From: Vicingaceae bacterium
GTDB taxonomy: Bacteria > Bacteroidota > Bacteroidia > Flavobacteriales_E > Vicingaceae
Direction: 5' to 3'
NCBI GenBank assembly: GCA_018402765.1
Contig: JAGYIE010000003.1
Location: 434,001-498,000, forward strand
DNA: 64,000 nucleotides
Below, one piece after another: positions 52,651 through 60,140 of the stretch (positions are counted from its first letter, which is position 1; every line of letters starts with the position of its first letter). A program made the position numbers and the translations under genes. The notes beneath the pieces were generated by a model. That model saw nothing but the letters and a program-made list of their open reading frames with translations, made no database searches and was not told where the DNA came from.

Positions 52651-52839
52651 ATGAAAAAGAGAGAAATTGACCAATTCTTTAAACCTGCCGAACATCCTTT
52701 TATGTTAGTTGGGTGTTGCTCTCTCTCTCTCTCTCTACGCGAGCAGCGATTAAAGGAATTCATGCGTCTATGGTTTAAAGGAAGAGGAACCATTTATAGG
52801 CGGGATTTAAATAAGGAATACCATTTTAATTATTTTTAA
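52651..52839 (+). CDS. Small leader protein of cassette E
   Basis: This 62-residue ORF is identical to the cassette D copy, with a (CT)9 tract at 52719-52736 in frame. The stop is 16 nt before the lipoprotein ATG at 52856. Confidence 0.6.
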   Translation: MKKREIDQFFKPAEHPFMLVGCCSLSLSLREQRLKEFMRLWFKGRGTIYRRDLNKEYHFNYF

Positions 52840-52855
52840 TTTAAATCAAACGAAA

Positions 52856-53884
52856 ATGTTTAAAACAAGAATAGTAACTGCATTTGCAGTATGTGCCATG
52901 CTATTTACAGCATGTGAGAAAGACCAAGTAATCACACCTGATAACTCCATAACGACTTCAACTAAGTCCGCTATTGGGAATGGGGATAAATCAACCAATA
53001 TAATTCCAGGATTACAAGAGTTTGTTGATGATTTGGTAAAAAACAACGATACACCTGACGACCTGTCTTTAGAAGATGCTGTATTATTTACAGAGGCGGC
53101 ATTGAATGTGCAACTTGCAAATACAGCAGGAGATTTAGTAACAACGGACTCTTTGTATATTGTATCATCTACTTTAAATACCAATGCTATTTATGAGTCA
53201 GGACTAGTTTCAGGAACGGAGATCTATGATTTCTACAATGATATAAAGTCTCAAATTATGACCATTGGAAACAATAACTTCTCATCTGGTGATGTAGAGG
53301 TAGCTTCTGTTGATATTTCTTACGGCGAGCACTTTGATAAGTCTGCTGTTAAAGTTTTGATTAAATTCGGTCGAGGAGGAGTTCCTGCTATCTGTGATTG
53401 GGATGGTGATTATAAGGCTGCGTTAAGGCAAGGAGGCTGCGGAACAAATCCCGGGCAGAAACAAAATACAGATGCTGCAAAAGAAGTTAGTATGCGAATT
53501 CAAAATGGGAATTGTAATTCTCCGCTTGTCAGATGTGGCTTTGTGTTTGACTTAACTACCTATCCTGATCCTATCGCCTCTGGGGCGAGTTATTGGAATA
53601 CAGAGTTGTATAACGTTTCGCCAATTGGTAACGTTTCGTGCATATCAGAGTTGGGACAAGTACAATGGTATAACCGAATGGAAAATTATATTTCTTTTAA
53701 TTATCCATACCCTAACGCTAAAGGCAGACAGGTGGATGTAGTTAACTCTTGGTTACAAACAATGTTCCGCTTAGTTCAAACAAGACAAGGTTCTTATTCA
53801 ACATTTATTTATACTAATAATTTACATCAATTTACTGATTGTACGTTTATCAACGATGTAGGAATTGATAAGCCAATGTTCTAA
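52856..53884 (+). CDS. Cassette E lipoprotein
   Basis: This 342-residue lipoprotein with Cys20 is identical to the C copy for about 290 residues (DLTTYPDP, PIGNVSCIS). The variable window after KGRQVD reads VVNSWLQTMFRLVQTRQGSY, the longest of the three. It continues TNNLHQFTDCTFINDVGIDK before the end PMF. The tail also shows two conservative changes against C and D. It has the same envelope localisation and unknown function. It lies 10 nt upstream of its T9SS partner. Confidence 0.72.
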   Translation: MFKTRIVTAFAVCAMLFTACEKDQVITPDNSITTSTKSAIGNGDKSTNIIPGLQEFVDDLVKNNDTPDDLSLEDAVLFTEAALNVQLANTAGDLVTTDSLYIVSSTLNTNAIYESGLVSGTEIYDFYNDIKSQIMTIGNNNFSSGDVEVASVDISYGEHFDKSAVKVLIKFGRGGVPAICDWDGDYKAALRQGGCGTNPGQKQNTDAAKEVSMRIQNGNCNSPLVRCGFVFDLTTYPDPIASGASYWNTELYNVSPIGNVSCISELGQVQWYNRMENYISFNYPYPNAKGRQVDVVNSWLQTMFRLVQTRQGSYSTFIYTNNLHQFTDCTFINDVGIDKPMF

Positions 53885-53894
53885 AATTTAAATT

Positions 53895-55430
53895 ATGAAA
53901 AATTATAAATCGCTGATTGTATTATTTTTCATCTTGATTGGGCTGAATCTTTCAGCCCAATCATTTGAAAAAAGAATAGACAGAACCCTCTCTGAGAGCA
54001 CAAATGGACTAGCAATCGAATTACTTAACGGGAATTTTATATTTACTTCATCTTTACCAAATTCCGGAAGTTATTATGGAGGTTTTAGTGAGTCTATATT
54101 TTATCTGATAGACTCGAACGGCTTATTTAAGGATAGTATTTACTTACCTTTTAGTAGTGGGGCATTTGTTATGATTGACAGTGTCATATATGGTTCAGGA
54201 ACAAGGTATGATTCCTCTGATACTACATTTACTCCAATATTATATAAAATTAATCCATTTACTTTAGATACACTAGAGGTAAGTTATTTAAGTAGTTCTG
54301 ACTCAACTTTATCTTCTACTACAATCAAAAAAGTTGTCTACTGTAATTGTTTCACAGAGGTTGGAGTCAAGGCTGATACTGGATCTAATCTTACTCCATA
54401 CGTTAGGCAATTCGACTCTAACTTAGCAGTACTTAATTATAAAGAGTTTTCATCGGTATACGGTCCTCAAAGCTACTTTCCAAATATTTATAGTTTTTTA
54501 GAACGAACAGATAAAAATGGAATAGCTTTAATAGGCAGCAATTTGGATAGTTTTAATACACTTTATGATCAGTTTCCTGTGATGATTACCTTCTTAGATG
54601 GTAACCTTAATAGGGACAGCCTAAGGCAACCTATTCAATTAACCAGTGCCTCAATTATTAGCGGAGGAGTTAAGGCTTATTTATCAACCGCCAACTATAT
54701 TAGTTTAAGTGATTCTACCTATTTGTTTGCAGGAAATGCAATTTCAAAAGGGCATTTTTTATGGGGGGAAAGTGATATAGGCCTTTTAAAAATGGATACT
54801 GCATTTAATTTATTATCTTCAACTTTTTATGGTCTTGTTGATACTTTGGATGGGGCACCAATAGGAATGATTGATAAAATGGACGACTTTATTTATGTTC
54901 TTAATACCACTAACATCAACTTTCTTTCAAATTGGTATTTAAGTTTAACTCGTCTTGATAAAAATGGAAATGTGATTTGGAATAAGTTTTATAAAGATGG
55001 TAAAAAATATGAAGCTAAAGGCATTTTAACAACAGCAGATGGTGGTGCTTTAATTCTCGCTGATATGTTTGACATTAACAAACCTAACCAACCAAGTTCA
55101 GGTATGGGCGATTTAGATATCTACATTCTTAAAGTAGATAGCAACGGCAATCAAACTTCGGTAGGTATAGCAGAAGGTAATGCCATACCAGAGAATAACT
55201 TTCTATTTTATCCTAATCCAGTAGAAGATCAATTAACCATTCGAAAAGTGAATCAGTTTGGTAATTACCAACTTTTCCTTTTTGATAGCTTCGGTAAGCA
55301 AGTACTCAATTATAATTGGGTAAACGATCAAGCTCAATTAAATTTGAGTCATCTAAAGTCAGGTATTTATGTTTATCTTCTTGTAGATGAAAAAGGAAGA
55401 TCAGCAGGCGGTAAGTTGCTGAAGATGTAG
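53895..55430 (+). CDS. Cassette E T9SS-sorted exported protein
   Basis: This 511-residue protein has the signal peptide shared with C and D. Divergence starts directly after SFEK (RIDRTLSESTNGLAIELLNG), so the N-terminal 80 residues conserved in C and D are also replaced here. The middle keeps family landmarks (YCNCFTEVG, LERTDKNGIALIGSNLDSF). The last ~90 residues, with FLFYPNPVEDQLTIRK, are again almost identical to C and D. It is the most divergent member of the tandem set. It is exported by the type IX system. Confidence 0.82.
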   Translation: MKNYKSLIVLFFILIGLNLSAQSFEKRIDRTLSESTNGLAIELLNGNFIFTSSLPNSGSYYGGFSESIFYLIDSNGLFKDSIYLPFSSGAFVMIDSVIYGSGTRYDSSDTTFTPILYKINPFTLDTLEVSYLSSSDSTLSSTTIKKVVYCNCFTEVGVKADTGSNLTPYVRQFDSNLAVLNYKEFSSVYGPQSYFPNIYSFLERTDKNGIALIGSNLDSFNTLYDQFPVMITFLDGNLNRDSLRQPIQLTSASIISGGVKAYLSTANYISLSDSTYLFAGNAISKGHFLWGESDIGLLKMDTAFNLLSSTFYGLVDTLDGAPIGMIDKMDDFIYVLNTTNINFLSNWYLSLTRLDKNGNVIWNKFYKDGKKYEAKGILTTADGGALILADMFDINKPNQPSSGMGDLDIYILKVDSNGNQTSVGIAEGNAIPENNFLFYPNPVEDQLTIRKVNQFGNYQLFLFDSFGKQVLNYNWVNDQAQLNLSHLKSGIYVYLLVDEKGRSAGGKLLKM

Positions 55431-55640
55431 TTCAATATTAGAAATATGTCCAGTTAACTTTTAAAACGTACACGAATTTGTGCTAGTTTACTTATGAAGG
55501 TAATTATATCTTAGCTAATCTTTTTATGAAAGAGTAAAGCAAATTTATTTTTAAATGTAATTCCCTTCACCTAAATTGGTGAAAGGAGTTTTTTTTGTTC
55601 TTACCGTAAGTTTCTGTTTATCCAAATGTTAAAAAATAAC
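55125..55640 (+). repeat. Partial repeat block, copy 4 (end of cassette E)
   Basis: It is nearly identical to 48890-49405 and 51998-52510 through the sorting domain, spacer and terminator. Identity breaks down just after AAATGTTAAAAAATAACTTT, where the cassette F leader is diverged. Confidence 0.85.
55559..55597 (+). terminator. Terminator closing cassette E
   Basis: The CCTTCACC/GGTGAAAGG stem and T run are the same as in cassettes C and D. Confidence 0.85.
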
Positions 55641-55773
55641 TTTTTTTTTAACTCCCTAAAAACGAGTAAAAACCAATGAGGGCGCGGCTTTGGTTAACTT
55701 TTTACGAATATCTGTAACTTTTTGTTTTAGAGATAGGTATAGGAAATGTAAATTTTAGTAATTAAGTTTGGGT

Positions 55774-55923
55774 ATGAAAAAGAGAGAAATTGAACAGTTC
55801 TTTATACCAACCGAGCACCCATGTTCGATAGTTGAGTATTTCTCTCTCTCTGCCAAATCTAGGTTTCGAAAGATAATTCACTATTTATTTTATGGAAAAT
55901 GTAAGTTTTATTGGCGTAGTTAA
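55774..55923 (+). CDS. Small leader protein of cassette F
   Basis: This 49-residue ORF begins KKREIEQFFIPTEHPCSIVE, has an in-frame (CT)5 tract (55842-55851), then KSRFRKIIHYLFYGKCKFYW, and ends RS. Compared with cassette B it has several amino-acid changes and several synonymous ones but no frame change. It ends 50 nt before the lipoprotein ATG at 55974 because a TAA replaces the continuation seen in B. Confidence 0.58.
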   Translation: MKKREIEQFFIPTEHPCSIVEYFSLSAKSRFRKIIHYLFYGKCKFYWRS

Positions 55924-55973
55924 TCGATTGAAAAACGCTTACCGAATACATTTATAGACATAAACTAGAAAGA

Positions 55974-56462
55974 ATGAATAAGATAAAATACATAACAATG
56001 GCTGCCATGGCAGCAATAATGATTACTTCTTGTGAAAAGGGAGTAGGATTGAATTCAGAGCAAATGACTCTTAATAGTAATTCAGAAGTAAAAGCTAACA
56101 CGAATTTTACAACTGATAAGTCGGCAGAAATCATGACCTACACTATTAATAGAGAGAATATTGAAAAAGAAATCTTAACTATAACAGATGAAACATTTAA
56201 TTCTGCCTTTTTATCAGAATACCCAAACGCATGGTTAACAATAAACCCTACTGACAGTTCAAATCAGGTAACCTTTAACATCATGCCTAACGGAGATGAT
56301 GATGGAAATCCAATTATTACAGATCCTAATACAGTTGTCTGTTCAGGTGGAGGATACTCTTTTGTTTCTTGTGTAAGTGATTGGTTCGATTTAAATCCTG
56401 ATGGTTGTTTAGTGATAACTCAAAGTGGCGGCTCATTCTCCGCGAATGATGAAGGCTGTTAG
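55974..56462 (+). CDS. Cassette F small lipoprotein
   Basis: This 162-residue lipoprotein has the leader MNKIKYITMAAMAAIMITSC with Cys20, closely resembling the A and B leaders. The mature part is short, rich in Asn, Thr and Asp, and has four Cys in its last 50 residues (VVCSGGG, VSCVSD, DGCLVI, DEGC). It lacks the long homologous body of B-E. The function is unknown. A terminator separates it from the barrel gene at 56593. Confidence 0.65.
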   Translation: MNKIKYITMAAMAAIMITSCEKGVGLNSEQMTLNSNSEVKANTNFTTDKSAEIMTYTINRENIEKEILTITDETFNSAFLSEYPNAWLTINPTDSSNQVTFNIMPNGDDDGNPIITDPNTVVCSGGGYSFVSCVSDWFDLNPDGCLVITQSGGSFSANDEGC

Positions 56463-56523
56463 GATATTGAAAAGTTAAATTTCATCGTTTTTGGGCGATT
56501 AAACTAATTTTAAACTCTATTAA

Positions 56524-56559
56524 AACTCCCTTTAGCTATTCAGTTAAATGGAGTTTTTT
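56524..56559 (+). terminator. Terminator after cassette F lipoprotein
   Basis: An imperfect AACTCCCTTTAGCT / AGTTAAATGGAGTT stem is followed by a T run. It is a diverged member of the same hairpin type. Confidence 0.75.
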
Positions 56560-56592
56560 AGATAGTGTATATTTGATAAAATAGCGATTTAT

Positions 56593-57296
56593 ATGAGAAA
56601 CTTACTATTGATTATTCTAATTTGCATCTCTCAGTTTTCTTTTAGCCAAAATAAGTTCATCATTGGTAATTTACAAGTCAATAATCTACTAGATAACAGT
56701 ACTTTTCCATCAGAAGTTGGTTTTCAGTTTCACACTAGAGTATCATTGGGTGCACAGATACCTTTGTATTACGATATAGAAAAGGAACAAGAAGTCTTTT
56801 CGTTAGAGCTTGGCGTCGGTACTTATATGACTTCCATGTATTTTAAAAATTCAATACTTGATAATCCAAGAAGTCAGGGAAGTGGAGGTGTTATAAGTGG
56901 TTTCTTCTTTAAAGCTGAACCGAGTGTCAATATTTATCAGAATAAAAAGAGAACCATCTTTTTACATGCTAGTTTAAATAATGTACTGCATATTATGCCC
57001 AATTCAGAAACAATGAGTGGATTCACTCGAAAAGATTCAAGTACAATAGTATTATTACCAACGTTAATTCTAATGCATTGCAATACGCTATTGAACCTTA
57101 TTTAGGTGTAAGCTATTTATGGAAGTTCAAAAAAAGCAGTAATGGACTACTTTTTCGGGTAAAAAGAGGGTTTGTATTTCATGAACAATCAATCGCAGTT
57201 ATGCGCATTTCTGATACTAATGAAACTACTAACATTAAATTTAACAATAACAATTGGACATTATCAATAGCTTATTTGCTGCGAAAAAATCAATAA
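56593..57296 (+). pseudogene. Outer-membrane beta-barrel protein with a frameshift
   Basis: The first frame (56593-57105) has a signal peptide MRNLLLIILICISQFSFSQ and barrel-like sequence up to SSTIVLLPT, then runs into unrelated sequence. The second frame (to 57296) resumes with NSNALQYAIEPYLGVSYLW and ends SIAYLLRKNQ, a typical barrel C-terminus. The frameshift lies at about 57058-57075. Apart from this the gene is intact and about 230 residues long. It parallels the barrel gene of cassette A by position, though the two are not clearly homologous. Confidence 0.7.
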
Positions 57297-57303
57297 AACT
57301 TTT

Positions 57304-58314
57304 TTACTGAGCCTGCTGAACAACATACGCTCTCAAATCTTCAATTTGCTGAGGGCTCAATCGCTCTTCAGGATAATGAGGCATATAACGAGGCTTGCCT
57401 TTATCCGCATACGTTCCATGAACTATTATGTCGTACAAATTCCATAAGCCATTTTTGTCTAAATTATTGTTGAATTTTTTGAAAGTCACTTTTGCATCAT
57501 CCAATAGAATTGGAGAAACTCCACCATCTTGATGGCATGCTTGGCAACTTAATTCATAAACCTTTTTTCCATTGGTAGGATCTCCGATTAATCCTGCATA
57601 TCCTTCTATTTTATTATCAGGATTTTTTGGGAAAGTGGCTGGGCTTTTTAACGCATATTTTGATTTGATTCGAGCTAATTTATCTTGATTACTTGCATCA
57701 GATTTTAAGTAGTTGAAATCTTCTTCAGTTAAGTTCAAATCATCTACTGTCAGTTGGATAGATTCATAGTAAGCCAAAATTGCTTCTAATTCCCACTCGT
57801 CTAAATATCTACCAGAAGAGCATACCTTTGCGCATAACTGAGTTGATTCTTCCAAACTTTTACTAGCCGCTGTTACCAAATCGCCATACTTTAGAACGTA
57901 GTCATCATTATACCAGCTTTCTCTGTTATATATTCCCCAAAATGTAGTGGCCGGTAAAAACTTCAGGTTATTTTCAGCTGCGTATTCTAGTCTAGCTTGA
58001 GGATCAAATTGAGTAATAATTGGATCCTCTTGCACTTGGTTATGGCAGCTTGTGCAAGCGAAATACTTACTGATAAAAGGGCCCATTTTCCCATCAGGAC
58101 CCATAGCTCGACCATTGTAAACTAAGGATTTTCCTCGCTCGATTAATTCAGCAGCAGGATTTTCTCTGTAATGCGTTTGCTTTTTATCACCATACTCTAG
58201 CAATAAATCGCTCAATTTATTAGTAGGAGTGAAGGCAAAAAAATCGTCGTAACTATTCCAACTAATAAGTGAAAAAGAAATAACGATAAGTAATAGTGTG
58301 CTTACTTTCTTCAT
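57304..58314 (-). CDS. Di-heme cytochrome c-type protein
   Basis: This 336-residue exported protein begins with a hydrophobic signal segment (about 4-18) and has two c-type heme motifs: CTSCH (residues 87-91) and CQACH (257-261). Met/His axial ligands are not assigned. The C-terminal cytochrome c domain ends with RPRYMPHYPEERLSPQQIEDL-like sequence; MPHYPEERLS fits the distal Met region. It probably carries electrons in the periplasm. It starts 1 nt after the DUF5777 gene stop and is the last gene of that operon. Confidence 0.85.
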   Translation of the reverse strand: MKKVSTLLLIVISFSLISWNSYDDFFAFTPTNKLSDLLLEYGDKKQTHYRENPAAELIERGKSLVYNGRAMGPDGKMGPFISKYFACTSCHNQVQEDPIITQFDPQARLEYAAENNLKFLPATTFWGIYNRESWYNDDYVLKYGDLVTAASKSLEESTQLCAKVCSSGRYLDEWELEAILAYYESIQLTVDDLNLTEEDFNYLKSDASNQDKLARIKSKYALKSPATFPKNPDNKIEGYAGLIGDPTNGKKVYELSCQACHQDGGVSPILLDDAKVTFKKFNNNLDKNGLWNLYDIIVHGTYADKGKPRYMPHYPEERLSPQQIEDLRAYVVQQAQ

Positions 58315-58315
58315 G

Positions 58316-59170
58316 TTACTTGTATTTTTTGCCTTTTAACTGAAAATTACGGCTAAAGTTAAACCCGAAAAAGATATCGCCTTTGAAAAAATCTTCTCTT
58401 GTTTCTGAGATAAAAAACTTGTCAATCATCCCTCTTGAGTTAGAAACATGCAATTGGAATACATGGCTTTTTGTTTGTATATCAAATCCTAAAGAGAGTG
58501 AGTTGGTAAACTCATCTGCCATTTGGTTTGGCAATACGTAATAGTACTCTGCTTGAAAAGAAACTGTTTTTGTCAGTTGGTAACGAGTAGCTGCGCCAAT
58601 CGCAAAAAGATCATTTTTTTCATCCCTAGTTTCTATCAAGTTTCTATGGATAAATGTTGGCATTAACTGAGCTGAAAATTCATCGCAAAACTTTCGAGCA
58701 ATCATCAGTTGATGTCCATAAGTCATTCTATTTGCAAAGTCATAATTTACACCAGGAATTTCAGAAAAGTCTGCCGTTCTAATCGCAGCATTACTTTGCC
58801 ATGTAACGGTTACAGGCATATTTTTACCGCCTGATGATTGTCTTAGAATTTTGTATTTAGCGAAACCATCTACTGTTTTCTCAAAAGAACTCCGGCCTAT
58901 TCCTACAGTTAATCGATCTGTAATACCATAGTCTAATCCCAAACGAATAGTGGCTTGGTCTAAGCCAAAGAAATTATCAAAACCTTCGCTGATTAACCCA
59001 AAACGGTGAGATATTAAAAATTTTAATTGCCCTTCTTCATTTGTTTCTACCGATTGACCATTTACAATTCGTGTATCTTTAAATGTTTCAGAAGCATAAT
59101 TGGTTGATTCTTGTGCGTTCCCTATTACAGTAAAAGCTGTAAAAAAAGCAGATATAAGTATCTTTTTCAT
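58316..59170 (-). CDS. DUF5777 beta-barrel protein
   Basis: This 284-residue protein has a signal peptide (MKKILISAFFTAFTVIGNAQ). The body matches the DUF5777 barrel family: FKDTRIVNGQSVE, LKFLISHRFG, GLDYGITDRLTVGIGRSSFE and FQAEYYYVLPNQM. It is probably an outer-membrane barrel. It lies between a heme lipoprotein gene (4-nt gap) and a di-heme cytochrome gene (1-nt gap), an arrangement that suggests a role in trans-envelope electron transfer or redox enzyme assembly (inference). Confidence 0.83.
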   Translation of the reverse strand: MKKILISAFFTAFTVIGNAQESTNYASETFKDTRIVNGQSVETNEEGQLKFLISHRFGLISEGFDNFFGLDQATIRLGLDYGITDRLTVGIGRSSFEKTVDGFAKYKILRQSSGGKNMPVTVTWQSNAAIRTADFSEIPGVNYDFANRMTYGHQLMIARKFCDEFSAQLMPTFIHRNLIETRDEKNDLFAIGAATRYQLTKTVSFQAEYYYVLPNQMADEFTNSLSLGFDIQTKSHVFQLHVSNSRGMIDKFFISETREDFFKGDIFFGFNFSRNFQLKGKKYK

Positions 59171-59174
59171 CTAA

Positions 59175-59537
59175 TTAATTGTTTGGTGCTCCGGCATCTA
59201 ACCAAGTAGTTAATTTACGTATTTCACAATCAGGAAGGGGAGCAGAAGCAGGCATATCTTTTCTGATTACTACTCTTTGTTTGATCTTATTATTATCGTC
59301 AACACCTGCTTTTATTCCTGCATATGTTGAGAAGTCTCCATTAAAGGATCCACTGTTATGACAACCTGAAGTAGAGCAATTCTGTTTAAAAATAGGTTCG
59401 ATATCTGTTTGGAAACTTACACGATCCGTTTTGCAATTATCGAAGTTAACTGTGGGTTTTAGATCTTCAATATTCTCATATTCGCATGCTGTTAAAGAAA
59501 ATAACAAAATACATATGAATTGAAATGTTCTTTTCAT
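59175..59537 (-). CDS. Heme-binding-motif lipoprotein
   Basis: This 120-residue lipoprotein begins at ATG 59537, giving MKRTFQFICILLFSLTAC with Cys18. An upstream start at 59624 would place 29 residues before the leader. The body has RVSFQTDIEPIFKQNCSTSGC followed by H, a CxxxxCH heme-like motif. It continues with MPASAPLPDCEIRKLTTWLD, as in small cytochrome c-like lipoproteins of Bacteroidota. It is the first gene of the DUF5777/cytochrome operon. Heme attachment is predicted, not shown. Confidence 0.75.
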   Translation of the reverse strand: MKRTFQFICILLFSLTACEYENIEDLKPTVNFDNCKTDRVSFQTDIEPIFKQNCSTSGCHNSGSFNGDFSTYAGIKAGVDDNNKIKQRVVIRKDMPASAPLPDCEIRKLTTWLDAGAPNN

Positions 59538-59624
59538 TTGGACAAATTTTATTAAGTTTAATACAAATAGAAACCTAATTAGTTGACGCAAGTTAGAAAA
59601 AAATACCCAACGAATTAAGTACAC

Positions 59625-60084
59625 TTTTATTAAATATACGTATGTTGACTTGCCGGTATTCCTAAGTAAAATAATGATTGTAGCACTACAGCTAATTGCT
59701 CATAATTTTCTTTTTTATAATTGTTTATAAGTCGAATAACTTGGGGGGATAATTTTTTGAATGATGTTTTTTGTCGCTACCTCGATAACTTGAGCCAATA
59801 TAGTGAAGTTTCATAGAGATCTTCGAGCTAATTGCCAAGCTGCAGTTGGATTGGTTTCTTTAGGCTGTGTTACTAAGTAGATGTGCACTGCAAGCACGAT
59901 AATTAAAATTGAAATAATCGAACCTATTCAAATGGTTATTTTTACTACTGTCTTTTTCATCGTTAATGGTTTTGGTTGTCTGTTTAACTACGAAAGGAAA
60001 GAGAGTTTGGATTTATTTTTATCAAATAAAACCTTGACGTATAATTCTCACTTAATAAAAATAAAGGTTTGTTAATTTGATGAA
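59625..60084. other. Intergenic region, possibly decayed
   Basis: This 460-nt stretch lies between the heme lipoprotein operon and the lepB operon terminator. A short plus-strand ORF (59881-60075) has a hydrophobic start but no RBS, promoter element or homology I recognise, so it is not called. No repeat was seen. Confidence 0.4.
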
Positions 60085-60086
60085 AC

Positions 60087-60126
60087 AAAAAAACCTCTTA
60101 AATACAGAAATTTAAGAGGTTTTTTG
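60087..60126. terminator. Bidirectional terminator at the end of lepB operon
   Basis: A perfect 12-bp stem (60092-60103 with 60110-60121) has an A run before it and a T run after it. It ends the lepB operon on the minus strand and would also stop plus-strand transcripts. Confidence 0.85.
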
Positions 60127-60140
60127 TCAGTTTGAGCGTA

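Larger units (their letters stand above)
51998..53737 (+). repeat. Repeat block, copy 3 (T9SS C-terminus D through lipoprotein E)
   Basis: This is a near-identical copy of 48890-50633, with the same spacer, terminator, leader and (CT)9 small ORF. The cassette period is 3105-3117 nt. Confidence 0.9.

Noticed and set aside
59881-60075. 64-codon plus-strand ORF in the intergenic region
   Set aside because: It has no promoter element, no neighbour on that strand and no recognisable family, and it sits in sequence that looks non-coding.
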